Position numbers and translations under genes: made by a program. Below are positions 8,841-18,560 of a stretch of 64,000 nt of DNA, piece by piece; position 1 is the stretch's first letter, and every line of letters starts with the position of its first letter. The notes beneath the pieces are model-generated. The model was not told the origin of the DNA. It was given only the letters and a program-made list of their open reading frames with translations, and made no database searches. Source of the DNA: Chromobacterium sphagni (GTDB lineage: Bacteria > Pseudomonadota > Gammaproteobacteria > Burkholderiales > Chromobacteriaceae). The stretch is taken from the NCBI RefSeq assembly GCF_001855555.1, contig NZ_MKCT01000001.1, positions 992,001 to 1,056,000 on the forward strand, given 5' to 3'.

Positions 8841-9613
8841 CTAGCGCGGCGCCGCGGGCGCGGTCGGCCGCAGCGGCAGGCCGCTCAGGATGCGGGCGAC
8901 GCTGCCGTCGTCCAGCATCGCCCGCAGCGTTTGCGCGAAGCGGGCTTTGTCCGCGTGCAGCGGCGAGTTCAGCGCCAGCGCCAGCCGGTGCGGCCGCGTG
9001 TCGTCCAGCGTCAGCGGACCCGTCCGGCGAATTCGCGGCTGGACGCCAGCAACGCGGTTTGCTGTTCGTTGCCTATCAGCGCGTCGATGCGGCCGGCGGC
9101 CAGCTTGCGGAAGCTGGACTCCATTGTCAGCGCGGTGTCGCGGCGCAGGCGGGCATCGTTGTCGAAGTCTTCCTGATACTGCACTCCCTCCACCACGCCC
9201 ACCTTCAGCGGCAGCAGGTCCTGATAGCGGCCGATGCTGCGCGGATCGCTGTTGCGCTGGTACAGCGCCAGCCGGTTGCCGCTGGCGAAGGGCGGCTCCA
9301 GATAGTCGAGATAGCGGGCGCGCTGCGGGTTGTACTGCACGCCTATCATCAGGTCGGCCCGGCCATGCTGCATCGCCGCCAGACAGCGCGGCAACGGGCA
9401 GTGGAGGAAGCGCAGCGGCATTCCCAGCCTGCGCGCCAGCTCGCGCACGATCTCGGTGTACGGTCCCGTCGGCTGGCCCTGGCTGTCGTAGTTCTTCCAC
9501 GGCGCGAAGGCGTTGTAGGCCAGCACCAGCGGGCGCGGACCGTCGACGGCGGCGGACGCCGGCTGGACAGCGAGTCCCAGCCAGCACAGCAACAGGGCAA
9601 GCAGTGTCTTCAC
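8841..9613 (-). pseudogene. Periplasmic amino-acid-binding protein (SBP_bac_3) with frameshift
   Basis: This looks like a periplasmic solute-binding protein of the polar amino acid family (Pfam SBP_bac_3). The first frame begins at a GTG near 9613 (VKTLLALLLCWLGL, a signal peptide ending PASA) and reads YNAFAPWKNYDSQGQPTGPY, DLMIGVQYNPQRARYLDYLEPPF and FRKLAAGRIDALIGN. It stops early at 9011 (REFAGRVR). The next frame carries on without a break in sense: TGPLTLDDTRPHRLALALNS to the stop at 8841. A single one-base shift near 9015-9030 therefore splits a protein of about 255 residues. This is either a real inactivating mutation or a sequencing error. The gene follows the terminator of gltL and is not obviously part of that operon. 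Confidence 0.78.
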
Positions 9614-9703
9614 GGTGGTTTTGCTTGGAAATGTATTCAGCAATCCTATCCGCTAATTGCCAATGACATGCGCTTTGTCGCCCGCGCGGGGCGCCCACTG
9701 TTG

Positions 9704-9736
9704 CAAAAAAACAGCCCACGCCGCGGCGTGGGCTGT
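9704..9736 (-). terminator. Terminator of the gltIJKL operon
   Basis: The palindrome 9711-9736 (ACAGCCCACGCC GC GGCGTGGGCTGT) forms a 12-bp stem and on the minus strand runs into TTTTTTT (9710-9704). It lies 20 bases past the gltL stop. Confidence 0.92.
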
Positions 9737-9756
9737 CCGCATGGCGGCATCGCGCC

Positions 9757-10500
9757 TCAGTGCTGCAGTATCTTCGACAGGAATTGGCGCGCGCGTTCGC
9801 TGCGGGCGTCCAGATCGCCGAAGAATTCCTCCTTAGCGCAGTCCTCGACGATGCGGCCCTGGTCCATGAAGATCACCCGGTCGGCCACGCGGCGGGCGAA
9901 GCCCATCTCGTGCGTCACGCACATCATGGTCATGCCCTCGTGCGCCAGCTCGGTCATCACGTCCAGCACCTCGTTGATCATCTCCGGGTCCAGCGCGCTG
10001 GTCGGTTCGTCGAACAGCATGGCGATCGGGTCCATCGCCAGCGCGCGGGCGATCGCCACCCGCTGCTGCTGGCCGCCGGACAGCTGGCCGGGATGCTTGT
10101 CGGCCTGCGCGGTCAGTCCCACCCGCTCCAGCAGCTTCAGGCCCTTGGCCATCGCCTCGTCGCGGCTGCGGCCCAGCACCTTGACCTGGGCGATGGCCAG
10201 GTTCTCGGTGATGGTCAGGTGCGGAAACAGCTCGAAGTGCTGGAACACCATGCCGACGCGGCTACGCAGTTTGGGCAGGTCGGTTTTCGGATCGCCCACC
10301 GAAATGCCATCGACGACGATCTCGCCATGCTGGAACGGCTCCAGCGCGTTGACGCACTTGATCAGCGTGGACTTGCCGGAGCCGGACGGCCCGCACACCA
10401 CCACCACCTCGCCCTTGGCCACCTGGGTGGAGCAGTCGGTCAGCACCTGGAAACTGCCATACCACTTGCTGACCTTGTTCAGTGAAATCATTGCACTCAT
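9757..10500 (-). CDS. gltL: Glutamate/aspartate ABC transporter ATPase
   Basis: 247-residue ATP-binding subunit that powers amino-acid uptake through GltJ-GltK. Visible motifs are Walker [10 protein letters not shown], the Q-loop in [11 protein letters not shown], signature LSGGQQQR, Walker [13 protein letters not shown] and the switch His in CVTHEMGF. Its ATG overlaps the stop of gltK (ATGA at 10500-10497), so the two are translationally coupled; a second in-frame ATG lies three codons later (MISLNKV). It is the last gene of the gltI-gltJ-gltK-gltL operon and is followed by a strong terminator. Confidence 0.95.
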   Translation of the reverse strand: MSAMISLNKVSKWYGSFQVLTDCSTQVAKGEVVVVCGPSGSGKSTLIKCVNALEPFQHGEIVVDGISVGDPKTDLPKLRSRVGMVFQHFELFPHLTITENLAIAQVKVLGRSRDEAMAKGLKLLERVGLTAQADKHPGQLSGGQQQRVAIARALAMDPIAMLFDEPTSALDPEMINEVLDVMTELAHEGMTMMCVTHEMGFARRVADRVIFMDQGRIVEDCAKEEFFGDLDARSERARQFLSKILQH

Positions 10501-11165
10501 ACAGCCAATCCTTGTTGCAGGCGCTTCACCAGCCGGGAGGCGCCAAAACTGATCACGAAGTAGACCGCGCCGGCAAAAATCAGGAATTCATGCGGCAGGC
10601 CGACGATGTCGCCCTTGGAACGGGCGGTGTTGAGGAAATCCATCAAGCCGACAGCGTATACCAGAGACGTGTCCTGGAACAGGATGATGGATTGCTGCAG
10701 CAGCAGCGGCAGCATCTTGCGCAGCGCCTGCGGCAGCACGATCAGCGCCATCACCTGGTGGTAGCGCATGCCCAGCGCGTAGGCGGCGCCGGCCTGGCCC
10801 TTGGGTATCGCCTGGATGCCGGCGCGGACGATCTCGGCGAAATAAGCCGCCTCGAACATCACGAAGGCTACCAGGCAGGAGGTGAAGGCTCCCACCGGCT
10901 CCAGCCGCCCGGTGATCCAGTTCAGCAGCAGCGGCACCACCAGGTAGAACCAGGAGATCACCAGCAGCAGCGGAATGGAGCGGAAGTAATAGACATAGGC
11001 CTTGGCCAGGCCGGACAGCAGGCGCTTGTCCGACAGCCTGGCCAGCGCCAGCAAGATGCCCAGCAGCACGCCGCCGACAACGCCGAAAGCCAGCAGCTTC
11101 AGCGTCAGCAGCATGCCGTCGGCCAGGCCCGGCAGCGCCGGGACGATTTGACTGAAATCCATCAT
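10497..11165 (-). CDS. gltK: Glutamate/aspartate ABC transporter permease GltK
   Basis: 222-residue inner-membrane permease. It opens [20 protein letters not shown] and has about five transmembrane segments. The His/Glu/Gln/Pro-type permease (HEQRo) motif with the EAA-like loop lies in [20 protein letters not shown] and [22 protein letters not shown]. The start codon overlaps the gltJ stop (ATGATG at 11165-11160 around TGA 11164-11162), and its own stop overlaps gltL. Family, length and operon position agree. Substrate is inferred from the whole operon, chiefly the GltI-like binding protein. Confidence 0.93.
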   Translation of the reverse strand: MMDFSQIVPALPGLADGMLLTLKLLAFGVVGGVLLGILLALARLSDKRLLSGLAKAYVYYFRSIPLLLVISWFYLVVPLLLNWITGRLEPVGAFTSCLVAFVMFEAAYFAEIVRAGIQAIPKGQAGAAYALGMRYHQVMALIVLPQALRKMLPLLLQQSIILFQDTSLVYAVGLMDFLNTARSKGDIVGLPHEFLIFAGAVYFVISFGASRLVKRLQQGLAV

Positions 11166-11902
11166 TTGCCTCCCATCATGCCGGATACCTTGAGCTTCTG
11201 TTCCAGCCGGCCCATCAGCAGCATCAGGCTCATGTTGAGCGCGAAGTAGATCAGGGTGGACAGGGTGAAGGCCTCGAAGATGTTGGCGGAGAACTCGGCG
11301 GTCTGCTTGGTCTGCGCCAACAGTTCCATCAGGCCGATCAAGGACGCCACCGACGAGTTCTTGATGATGTTGAGGAACTCGCTGGTCAACGGCGGGATGA
11401 TGATGCGCAGCGCCTGCGGCAGCAGCACGTGGCGGTAGATCTGCGGCAAGGAAAAGCCCATCGCCAGCGCCGCGTTGCGCTGTCCGGCGGGCAGCGCCTC
11501 GATGCCGGTGCGCACCTGTTCCGCCACCCGCGCGGCGGTGAACAGGCCCAGGCACACCACCACCGACAGATAGGCCGAGGTGGCCGGGTTCAGATCCTGC
11601 TTGAACCAGACCTGAGCGCCTTCGGGCAGCAGGTCTGGCACCAGGAAATACCAGACGAACAGCTGCACCAGCAGGGGCACGTTGCGGAACAATTCGACAT
11701 AGCAGCCGGCCAGGCGGCTGGCCCAGCGTCCGGGCAGCGTGCGCAACACGCCCAGCATGGTGCCCAGCGCCAGCGCGATCAGCCAGCCCGCCAGCGCCAC
11801 CGCCAGCGTCCACCCCAGGCCGGTGACAAACCAGTTGAGATAGATCTCGCTGCCGACGCCGGTGGATTTGAAAAAGACTCCCCAGTCCCAGTGGTAATTC
11901 AT
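11162..11902 (-). CDS. gltJ: Glutamate/aspartate ABC transporter permease GltJ
   Basis: 246-residue inner-membrane permease, partner of GltK. It opens MNYHWDWGVFFKSTGVGSE, typical of GltJ, and carries the permease loop ARVAEQVRTGIEALPAGQRN followed by ALAMGFSLPQIYRHVLLPQA. About five transmembrane helices are visible. It follows gltI after 154 bases that contain two GC-rich hairpins, and overlaps gltK by four bases. Confidence 0.94.
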   Translation of the reverse strand: MNYHWDWGVFFKSTGVGSEIYLNWFVTGLGWTLAVALAGWLIALALGTMLGVLRTLPGRWASRLAGCYVELFRNVPLLVQLFVWYFLVPDLLPEGAQVWFKQDLNPATSAYLSVVVCLGLFTAARVAEQVRTGIEALPAGQRNAALAMGFSLPQIYRHVLLPQALRIIIPPLTSEFLNIIKNSSVASLIGLMELLAQTKQTAEFSANIFEAFTLSTLIYFALNMSLMLLMGRLEQKLKVSGMMGGK

Positions 11903-11983
11903 GAAGCCACTCCCAAGCCGCGCGGCATGATGCGGCGCGGCGATCGATGCCCCCGCCCGGCGCGGCCGGGCAGGGCGAAGCCG

Positions 11984-12047
11984 CCGCCGCGCATCCAGCG
12001 CGGCGGCTCCAGTCTGACAGCGTCAGCCGCGCCTGCCCAAGGCAGGC
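11984..12047 (-). other. Two intercistronic hairpins between gltI and gltJ
   Basis: CCGCCGCGC (11984-11992) pairs with GCGCGGCGG (11998-12006), and GCCTGCC (12031-12037) pairs with GGCAGGC (12041-12047). Neither has a T tract. Such structures after the binding-protein gene commonly protect its mRNA and let it be made in excess over the permeases; that role is inferred here. Confidence 0.55.
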
Positions 12048-12056
12048 GCGCGCGCC

Positions 12057-12956
12057 TTATTCGGCGGGCTTGTCGCTGGGCTTGGCCAGCAGCGCCTTCA
12101 GTTCGTCGGACATCGGGAAGTTGAGGTTCAGGCCCTTGGGCGGCACCGGGCTGGTGAACCACTTGGCGTAGATCTTGTTGACCTCGCCGGACTTGAAGGT
12201 GTTGGAGAGCGCGGTGTCCACCACCTTCTTGAAGGCCGGGTCGTCCTTGCGCAGCATGCAGCCGTAGATCTCGTACGACTGCGACTTGCCGGTGACCACC
12301 CAGTTGGCCGGGTTCTTGGCCTTGGCCATCTCGCCGTACAACAGCGCGTCGTCCATCATGAAGGCGACCGCGCGGCCGGACTCCAGCATCAGGAACGATT
12401 CGCCGTGGTCCTTGGCGGAGATGATGTTCATGCCCATGTTCTTGCTGGCGTTCATCGACTTGATCAGCCGCTCGGAGGTGGTGCCGGCGGTGGTGACCAC
12501 GTTCTTGCCCTTCAGGTCGGGGAAGTCCTTGACGCCGGAGGTCTTGGCGGTCAGCAGGCGGGTGCCGATCTCGAACATGCCCACCGAAAACGCCACTTGC
12601 TTGCCGCGCTCGGCGTTATTGGTGGTGGAGCCACATTCCAGGTCGACGGTGCCGTTTTGCACCAGCGGGATGCGGGTCTGCGAGGTGACCAGATTGTATT
12701 TCACCTGCAGATTGGGCATTTTCAGCTCTTTCTTCACTTCCTCCACCACCTTGTTCGCCAGGTCGACCGAGTAGCCGATCGGCTTCTGGTTGTTGTCGTA
12801 GTAGGAGAAGGGAATGGAGGCGTCGCGGTTGCCCAGCACGATCACGCCGCTGTCCTTGATCTTCTTCAGCGTGCCGTTCAGTTCGGCGGCGCCGGCCGGC
12901 AGCGCTGCGATGGCTGCCAGGGTACATCCTGCGATGACGGAGGTGCGAATACGCAT
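12057..12956 (-). CDS. gltI: Glutamate/aspartate periplasmic-binding protein
   Basis: 299-residue periplasmic binding protein that delivers glutamate and aspartate to GltJK. It has a Sec signal peptide (SVIAGCTLAAIAALPAGAAE, cut after residue 23 or so), then LNGTLKKIKDSGVIVLGNRD and SIPFSYYDNNQKPIGYSVDL. VDLECGSTTNNAERGKQVAF is a strong GltI/DEBP hallmark. Two Cys residues (ECGS and YGCML) may form a disulphide. AGGAG lies just upstream of the ATG at 12956. It heads the operon gltI-gltJ-gltK-gltL, transcribed leftwards. Confidence 0.95.
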   Translation of the reverse strand: MRIRTSVIAGCTLAAIAALPAGAAELNGTLKKIKDSGVIVLGNRDASIPFSYYDNNQKPIGYSVDLANKVVEEVKKELKMPNLQVKYNLVTSQTRIPLVQNGTVDLECGSTTNNAERGKQVAFSVGMFEIGTRLLTAKTSGVKDFPDLKGKNVVTTAGTTSERLIKSMNASKNMGMNIISAKDHGESFLMLESGRAVAFMMDDALLYGEMAKAKNPANWVVTGKSQSYEIYGCMLRKDDPAFKKVVDTALSNTFKSGEVNKIYAKWFTSPVPPKGLNLNFPMSDELKALLAKPSDKPAE

Positions 12957-13069
12957 GAGTGTTTCTCCTTATGACTCTCTTTGCGGGAAAAATGACGCCG
13001 TCCGGGGAACGGCGCCTTGATCTTCTTTGTAGTGATTGTCCGACAGTATGCTGTTATTTTTGATTCGCG

Positions 13070-13858
13070 TCAGGACTTGATGCCCTTGTCAGATAATTGG
13101 TTGGCCAGGCGGACGTAGTCCTCCACCGCCAGGTTCTCCGGCCGCAGGCCCGGGTCTATGCCCAGTGCCTCCAGATCGGCCACGTCGGCCAGCCCCTTCA
13201 GGTTGTTGCGCAGTGTCTTGCGGCGCTGGGCGAAGGCCTGGCTCACCAGCTTCTCCAGCAGGCCCTCGTCGCGGGCCACGCCGCGCGCGCCCGGCGCCGG
13301 AATCATCCGCACCACGGCCGAGTCCACCTTAGGCGGCGGCCAGAACGCTTCCGGCGGCACGAACAGGATGGTTTCCATCTCGAAACGGTATTGCAGCATC
13401 ACCGTCAGCCGGCCGTAGTCGGCGGTGGAGGGCTCGGCCACCATCCGCTCTATCACTTCCTTCTGCAGCATGAAGTGCATGTCCAGCACGCGGTTGCCAT
13501 AGCTGGCCAGATGGAACAGCAGCGGCGTGGAGATGTTGTACGGCAGGTTGCCGACTATCTTCATCGGCCGCTCGCTGACCGAGCCGAAGTCGAAGGCCAG
13601 CGCGTCGCCGGCGTGGATGGTCAGCTTGGCCGGCGGATGCTCGGCCTTGAGCCGCTCGATGATGTCGCGGTCTATCTCCACCACGTGCAGGTGCTGGAGG
13701 CGCGACAACAGCGGCTTGGTGATGGCGCCGAGGCCGGGGCCGATCTCGACGACGATGTCGTCCGGCTGCGGATTGACCGCGTGGACGATGCTGGCGATGA
13801 CGCCGGCGTCCTGCAGGAAGTTCTGTCCGAAGCGCTTGCGTGGGATGTGCTTGCTCAT
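13070..13858 (-). CDS. rsmA: 16S rRNA dimethyladenosine transferase
   Basis: Also called KsgA. It dimethylates two adjacent adenosines (A1518 and A1519 in E. coli numbering) near the 3' end of 16S rRNA late in 30S assembly, using S-adenosylmethionine. The 262-residue product starts [17 protein letters not shown], with the family's FGQNFL motif. The SAM site is [10 protein letters not shown] and the catalytic motif [28 protein letters not shown] is typical. Nothing nearby (pdxA, surA or apaH are common partners elsewhere) forms an operon with it. Confidence 0.97.
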   Translation of the reverse strand: MSKHIPRKRFGQNFLQDAGVIASIVHAVNPQPDDIVVEIGPGLGAITKPLLSRLQHLHVVEIDRDIIERLKAEHPPAKLTIHAGDALAFDFGSVSERPMKIVGNLPYNISTPLLFHLASYGNRVLDMHFMLQKEVIERMVAEPSTADYGRLTVMLQYRFEMETILFVPPEAFWPPPKVDSAVVRMIPAPGARGVARDEGLLEKLVSQAFAQRRKTLRNNLKGLADVADLEALGIDPGLRPENLAVEDYVRLANQLSDKGIKS

Positions 13859-13943
13859 GAATCTGCCAAATCTTGGAACAGCGGGGATTGTAAACCTTGC
13901 ACCCGCAAATGTCCCAAGCGATTCAGGCAGTTGGCGGCAGCGC

Positions 13944-15110
13944 TCAGCCCTGGCGCGGCGCGGCGCGCTGCAAGGCCAGGCAGAGGAGGGACAGCGCGAT
14001 CACCGCCGAGCCCAGCGCCCGCTCGCCGGAAAGCGGCAAGGCCGCCAGCAGCGCCGACAGCGCCGCCGCGAACAGCATCTGCGCGCAGCCCAGGATGGCG
14101 GCGGCGCGGCCGGCCGACTCGGCGAACGGCGCCATCGCCATGCTGGCGGCCGGACCCAGGGTCAGGGCGAAGCCCACGCTCAGCACCGCCACCGGCAGCA
14201 TGTAATGCCAAGCGCCCTGCTGGCCGGCCAGCCCCAGCAACAGCGCGCCGGCGGCCAGCATCAGGCCCAGGCCGGCGTGCAGCACGCGGCGCTGGCTGAA
14301 GCGGCTGATCAGTTGCAAGCCGGCCAGGCTGCTGGCCATGATCAGCAATGCGTTGGCGCCGAATAGCAGGCCGAAGGTGGCGGAGGACAGGCCGGCGCGG
14401 TCTATCAGCACGCCCGGCGCCAGCGTCACGTAGCTGATGATCAGACCAAGCGCGCTGCTGCTGCAGGCGCCGTAGCGCCACAGCGCCGGGTGGCGCAGCA
14501 TCTGTCCCAGGCCGGGTCCGCTTTGGCGCTCGCGCTGCGGCGGCAGGGTTTCCGGCATCAGCCGGGCCAGCCAGGCGCTTGTCGACAAGGCCGCCAGCGC
14601 CAGAAACAGGAAACAGGCCTGCCAGCCGTAATGCTCGGTGAGCAGGCCGCCGAGCGCCGGCGCCAGCGCCGGCACGATGTTGAGTGCGCCGTTGAGCATG
14701 CTGTAGCGCTGGGCGGCGGCGTTGCCGGAGAAGCAGTCGCGTATCATGGTGAAGGCGCAGACCGAGCTGGCGCTGGCGCCCAGGCCCTGCAGCGCGCGCA
14801 GCGCCAGGAAGGCCGGCAAGCTGTCGCACTGGCTGGCCAGCGCGGCGCTCAGCGCGTAAAGCAGCAGGCCGCCCAGCGCCACCGGGCGGCGGCCGATGCG
14901 GTCGGCCAGCGGGCCGAACAGCAGCTGGCCCAGGCCCAGGCTGAATACGAATACGCTGATGCTGGCCGAGACGTCGGCCTGGAAAAACCGCTGCATCGCC
15001 GGCAGCGCCGCCAGATAAAGATCGATGCCCAAAGGGTTGAACAGGATCAGCAGGATGGCGGCGGCGGTAGCCGGATTGGCTTGGCGGAGGGCGAGACTGG
15101 TAGGCTGCAT
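13944..15110 (-). CDS. Bcr/CflA-family multidrug efflux MFS transporter
   Basis: 388-residue inner-membrane proton-driven exporter with 12 predicted transmembrane helices. The Bcr/CflA look is clear from [19 protein letters not shown] in helix 1, [20 protein letters not shown] (MFS motif A) and [20 protein letters not shown] with RDCFSG. I start it at the ATG at 15110 ([10 protein letters not shown]); the frame is open 35 codons further but that part is not homologous. Drug substrate cannot be read from sequence. It stands alone. Confidence 0.9.
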   Translation of the reverse strand: MQPTSLALRQANPATAAAILLILFNPLGIDLYLAALPAMQRFFQADVSASISVFVFSLGLGQLLFGPLADRIGRRPVALGGLLLYALSAALASQCDSLPAFLALRALQGLGASASSVCAFTMIRDCFSGNAAAQRYSMLNGALNIVPALAPALGGLLTEHYGWQACFLFLALAALSTSAWLARLMPETLPPQRERQSGPGLGQMLRHPALWRYGACSSSALGLIISYVTLAPGVLIDRAGLSSATFGLLFGANALLIMASSLAGLQLISRFSQRRVLHAGLGLMLAAGALLLGLAGQQGAWHYMLPVAVLSVGFALTLGPAASMAMAPFAESAGRAAAILGCAQMLFAAALSALLAALPLSGERALGSAVIALSLLCLALQRAAPRQG

Positions 15111-15396
15111 GGATGGGCCTGCTGGCGCGGAGAGGCGCTCATCATAGCAAAGGCAACCCTGCCGATGTTGATTTCCATAATGAATATTAATTATCCATTC
15201 AATTGACTCTGGCATTGCGCAAGCCGCTGATTTCCCTCCTGCTGTTACAATCGTTCACCATTTCCCCATCGCTGGAAACGCCTGTTTCTCCAGCGTTTTC
15301 ACGCCGGCAGCGCCGTCATTTCCGCACTAGTGATGGTTGGCGGATGGCCGCTCTGGTAACCTAGGCCTCAGCCAAAGAACAAACGAGCAGCCTGAC

Positions 15397-15993
15397 ATGA
15401 GCACCAATGACACCCGAATCTACCTGGCCTCCGGCAGCCCGCGCCGCCGCGAGATACTGGAACAGCTGGGCCTGCATCTGGAACGCATTCACGCCGACAT
15501 AGACGAAGCGGTGTTGCCGGGCGAGGACGCCGTGGCCTACACCGAACGTCTGGCGCGCGAAAAGGCTGCCGCCGGCTGGCGGGTGGTGAGCGAAGCCGGT
15601 CTGCCCGAGCGCCCGCTGCTGGCCGCCGACACCACGGTGACCCAGGACGGCGAAATCTTCGGCAAGCCGGAAGGCGCCGACGACGCCCGCCGCATGTTGC
15701 GCGCCTTCTCCGGCCGCAGCCACCAGGCCATCACCAGCGTGGCCATCCGCCAGGGTGAGCGGTTGCTGGTCAAGACCTCGGTCACCGACGTGTTCTTCAA
15801 GGAATTGTCCGACGCCGAAATCGAGCGCTACCTCGCCAGCGGCGAGCCGTTCGACAAGGCCGGCGCCTACGGCATCCAGGGCCGCGCCGGCGTGTTCATC
15901 GAACACATCGAAGGCAGCTACACCGGCGTGATGGGCCTGCCGGTACACGAAACCGCGCTGCTCCTGGCCGAATTCGGCTTCGACCTGCCGTAA
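15397..15993 (+). CDS. maf: Maf nucleotide pyrophosphatase
   Basis: 198-residue nucleoside triphosphate pyrophosphatase of the Maf family. Known members hydrolyse dTTP/UTP or modified nucleotides and were first linked to septum inhibition. Motifs are YLASGSPRRREIL with the phosphate-binding SPRR, AADTTVTQDG with the catalytic Asp, GKPEGADDA and DKAGAYGIQGRAG. ADTTV with GIQG suggests the YhdE-like dTTP/UTP type. The ATG at 15397 is chosen for homology. Only 17 bases separate it from rng, the usual maf-rng pairing in proteobacteria. The 286 bases upstream hold no gene. Confidence 0.95.
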   Translation: MSTNDTRIYLASGSPRRREILEQLGLHLERIHADIDEAVLPGEDAVAYTERLAREKAAAGWRVVSEAGLPERPLLAADTTVTQDGEIFGKPEGADDARRMLRAFSGRSHQAITSVAIRQGERLLVKTSVTDVFFKELSDAEIERYLASGEPFDKAGAYGIQGRAGVFIEHIEGSYTGVMGLPVHETALLLAEFGFDLP

Positions 15994-16010
15994 GCCGGAA
16001 GGAAGCTAAT

Positions 16011-17507
16011 ATGCTGCATCAATCGATAGCGCTGCCGCGCGATTTGCCGCGGCCGCAAGAACAGATTCTGGTCAACATCACGCCGCAGGAAACCCGCGTC
16101 GCGGTGCTGGAGGACGGCATCGTGCAGGAGCTGCACGTGGAGCGCGCCGCCAGCCGCGGCATCGTCGGCAACATCTATCTGGGCCAGGTCAAACGCGTGC
16201 TGCCCGGCATGCAGAGCGCCTTCATCGAGATCGGCCTGGAGCGCGCCGCCTTCCTGCACATCGCCGACGTGCTGGAGCAGCGCCAGCATCCCACCGAGCC
16301 GCAACGCATCGAGAAGATGCTGTTCGAAGGCCAGACCGTGCTGGTGCAGGTGATCAAGGACCCGATAGGCACCAAGGGCGCGCGGCTGTCGACGCAGATC
16401 TCGCTGGCCGGCCGCTTCCTGGTGCACTTGCCGCAGGAAGAGCACATCGGCGTGTCGCAGAAGATAGAAAGCGACAGCGAGCGCCACAGCCTGAAGGCGC
16501 GGCTGGAGAAGCTGTTGCCGGACGGCAGCCCCAAGGGCTACATCATCCGCACCAGCGCCGAGACCGCGCGCGACGACGAGCTGGCCGCCGACGTGGAATA
16601 CCTGTCCAAGCTGTGGACCGACATCCGCCAGAAGTCGCAGACGCTGCCGGCGCAGAGCCTGCTGTACGACGACCTGCCGCTGGCGGTGCGGGTGCTGCGC
16701 GACATGGTCAGCGGCTACACCGAAAAGGTGCTGGTGGACTCCAACGAGAACTACAGCCGGATGGTGGAGTTCGCCGAGCAGTACGTGCAGATCGCCGTCG
16801 ACAAGATAGAACGCTACGCCGGCGAGCGGCCGCTGTTCGAGCTGCACGGCATCGAGGCCGAGATCGACAAGGCGCTGGCGCGCCGCGTCAACCTGAAGTT
16901 CGGCGGCTACCTGATCGTCGATCAGACCGAGGCGATGACGACGATAGACGTCAACACCGGCGGCTTCGTCGGCAACCGCAATTTCGACGAGACCATCTTC
17001 AAGACCAATCTGGAAGCCACCCAGGTGATCGCCCGCCAGCTGCGGCTGCGCAATCTGGGCGGCATCGTCATCGTCGACTTCATCGACATGGACAACGACG
17101 AGCACCAGGCGGCGGTGCTGGCCGAGCTGGCCAAGGCGATGGCGCGCGACCGCACCCGGGTGACGCTGAACGGCTTCACCAGCCTGGGCCTGGTGGAGAT
17201 CACCCGCAAGCGCACCCGCGAGAGCCTGGCCCACGTGCTGTGCGAGCCCTGCCCCACCTGCCAGGGCCGCGGCGAGATCAAGACGGCGCAGACGGTGTGC
17301 TACGAGATCCAGCGCGAGATCGTGCGCGAGGCCCGGCAGTACGACGCCAAGGGCTACCGCATCCTGGCGGCGCAGTCGGTGATAGACATGTTCCTGGACG
17401 AGGAGTCGCAGAGCCTGGCGATGCTGGTGGACTTCATCGGCAAGCCGGTGTCGCTGTCGGTGGAGGCCAGCTATACCCAGGAGCTGTTCGACGTGGTGCT
17501 GTTGTAG
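16011..17507 (+). CDS. rng: Ribonuclease G
   Basis: 498-residue endoribonuclease that matures the 5' end of 16S rRNA and cuts some mRNAs. Near the N-terminus it has QILVNITPQETRVAVLEDG, an S1 domain (about 37-125, GNIYLGQVKRVLPGMQSAFI), the RNase E/G catalytic region with IDVNTGGFVGNR and IVDFIDMDNDEHQ (metal-binding Asp residues), and the zinc-link CPTCQGRGEIKT. The length fits RNase G and excludes RNase E, which has a long C-terminal scaffold. It follows maf closely and ends at a strong terminator. Confidence 0.97.
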   Translation: MLHQSIALPRDLPRPQEQILVNITPQETRVAVLEDGIVQELHVERAASRGIVGNIYLGQVKRVLPGMQSAFIEIGLERAAFLHIADVLEQRQHPTEPQRIEKMLFEGQTVLVQVIKDPIGTKGARLSTQISLAGRFLVHLPQEEHIGVSQKIESDSERHSLKARLEKLLPDGSPKGYIIRTSAETARDDELAADVEYLSKLWTDIRQKSQTLPAQSLLYDDLPLAVRVLRDMVSGYTEKVLVDSNENYSRMVEFAEQYVQIAVDKIERYAGERPLFELHGIEAEIDKALARRVNLKFGGYLIVDQTEAMTTIDVNTGGFVGNRNFDETIFKTNLEATQVIARQLRLRNLGGIVIVDFIDMDNDEHQAAVLAELAKAMARDRTRVTLNGFTSLGLVEITRKRTRESLAHVLCEPCPTCQGRGEIKTAQTVCYEIQREIVREARQYDAKGYRILAAQSVIDMFLDEESQSLAMLVDFIGKPVSLSVEASYTQELFDVVLL

Positions 17508-17553
17508 GGACGTGCCAGCGATATCCGGCCGTGGCTGGCCGGGATGCGGGAAC

Positions 17554-17588
17554 ACGGGCGGGGCTGCACGGCTTGCGCCCGTTTTTTC
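17554..17588 (+). terminator. Terminator of maf-rng
   Basis: ACGGGCG (17554-17560) pairs with CGCCCGT (17576-17582), 15-base loop, followed by TTTTTT. It lies about 45 bases past the rng stop. Confidence 0.85.
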
Positions 17589-17629
17589 TTGCGCATCGGG
17601 GGCGCGGCCGCCGGCATTGGGCCGCGCCG

Positions 17630-17668
17630 AATGCAAAATGCCGTCCGCCCTCGGGGGCGAACGGCATT
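17630..17668 (-). terminator. Terminator of the tol-pal cluster
   Basis: On the minus strand AATGCCGT/ACGGCATT (17668-17661 with 17644-17637) with an inner GC-rich stem is followed by TTTTGCATT. It lies 30 bases past the cpoB stop. Confidence 0.8.
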
Positions 17669-17696
17669 GCCGCGCGGCAATCCAGGCGCCGGTTGC

Positions 17697-18434
17697 CTAC
17701 ATTTTGGCCAGCTGCTGCTTGGCCTTCTGCGCGGCGTCGCTCTTCGGATACAGCTTGATCAGGCGGCGGAAGGTGTTTTTCGCCTGGTCTACCTGGCCCA
17801 GGTCGCGCTGGCAGGTGCCGATATTGCGCATCGCGTCCGGCGCGAAATGGTTGCTCGGGTATTGCTCGACGAAGCGGCGGTGGATGTCGATGGCGGCGTC
17901 GTATTGGCGCAGCGCGGTATGGGCGACGCCCAGCCAGTAGCTGGCCTCGGCCGCTTGCGGCGCCTGCGGATTCTGCTGGATGTAGAGGCCCAGCGCGTTG
18001 ATGGCGTTGGGGAAGTCGCGCGCGCGCAGCAGATTGAGCGCCTTGTCGTAGTCCGGGCTGGCCTGGCTGTCGCCGCTGGAAGCCTGCTGGGCGGCGGGTT
18101 GCGAGGCATCCTGCTTGCCGGTGCCCTCCAGGTGGGACAGACGGCCGTCCAGATCGTTGTAGAGATCGTTCTGGCGCTTCTGCGTGGTCTGCAGATTGTA
18201 GTTCAGCACTTCCACGTCGCCGCGCAGCTTGGCCACTTCGGCTTTCAGGTTTTCCACCTGGCTGACCATTTCCAGCAACTTGTCGTTGGACAATTTGCTT
18301 TCCACTTCGGAGAGGCGGGTTGAGGCCTGGCGGTTGACCTGATCGATCTGGCGGCGGGTGGCTTCCAGATCGCTGGAGGTGGCGCAGCCGGTCAGGATCA
18401 GCAACAGGGCGCTATGGATGGCGAGCCGTTTCAT
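17697..18434 (-). CDS. cpoB: Tol-Pal system protein CpoB (YbgF), apparently a lipoprotein
   Basis: 245-residue periplasmic partner of TolA that links cell-wall synthesis by PBP1B to outer-membrane constriction. An N-terminal coiled coil (about 22-95, heptad-rich, RRQIDQVNRQASTRLSEVES) is followed by a linker rich in Gln/Ser/Ala and three TPR repeats (about 125-245, YDKALNLLRARDFPNAINAL and on). The N-terminus MKRLAIHSALLLILTGCATS has a lipobox (LTGC), whereas E. coli CpoB is a soluble periplasmic protein with a cleaved signal. It is the last gene of tolR-tolA-tolB-pal-cpoB, 126 bases after pal. Confidence 0.92.
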   Translation of the reverse strand: MKRLAIHSALLLILTGCATSSDLEATRRQIDQVNRQASTRLSEVESKLSNDKLLEMVSQVENLKAEVAKLRGDVEVLNYNLQTTQKRQNDLYNDLDGRLSHLEGTGKQDASQPAAQQASSGDSQASPDYDKALNLLRARDFPNAINALGLYIQQNPQAPQAAEASYWLGVAHTALRQYDAAIDIHRRFVEQYPSNHFAPDAMRNIGTCQRDLGQVDQAKNTFRRLIKLYPKSDAAQKAKQQLAKM

Positions 18435-18560
18435 GAGGTTCCCGAGAAGTCACAAGTAAACAGCCGGATATCATAGCGGGTTGTCGGCCGAGTATCAGCC
18501 CCCGCCTGCATCCGGCTGGGAAAACGCGCGCCGGGCGGCTGGCCGCCCGTTGCAGGGCGC

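Noticed and set aside
15918-17636. Long minus-strand frame of 572 codons over rng
   Set aside because: Antisense shadow of RNase G in GC-rich DNA, with biased composition.
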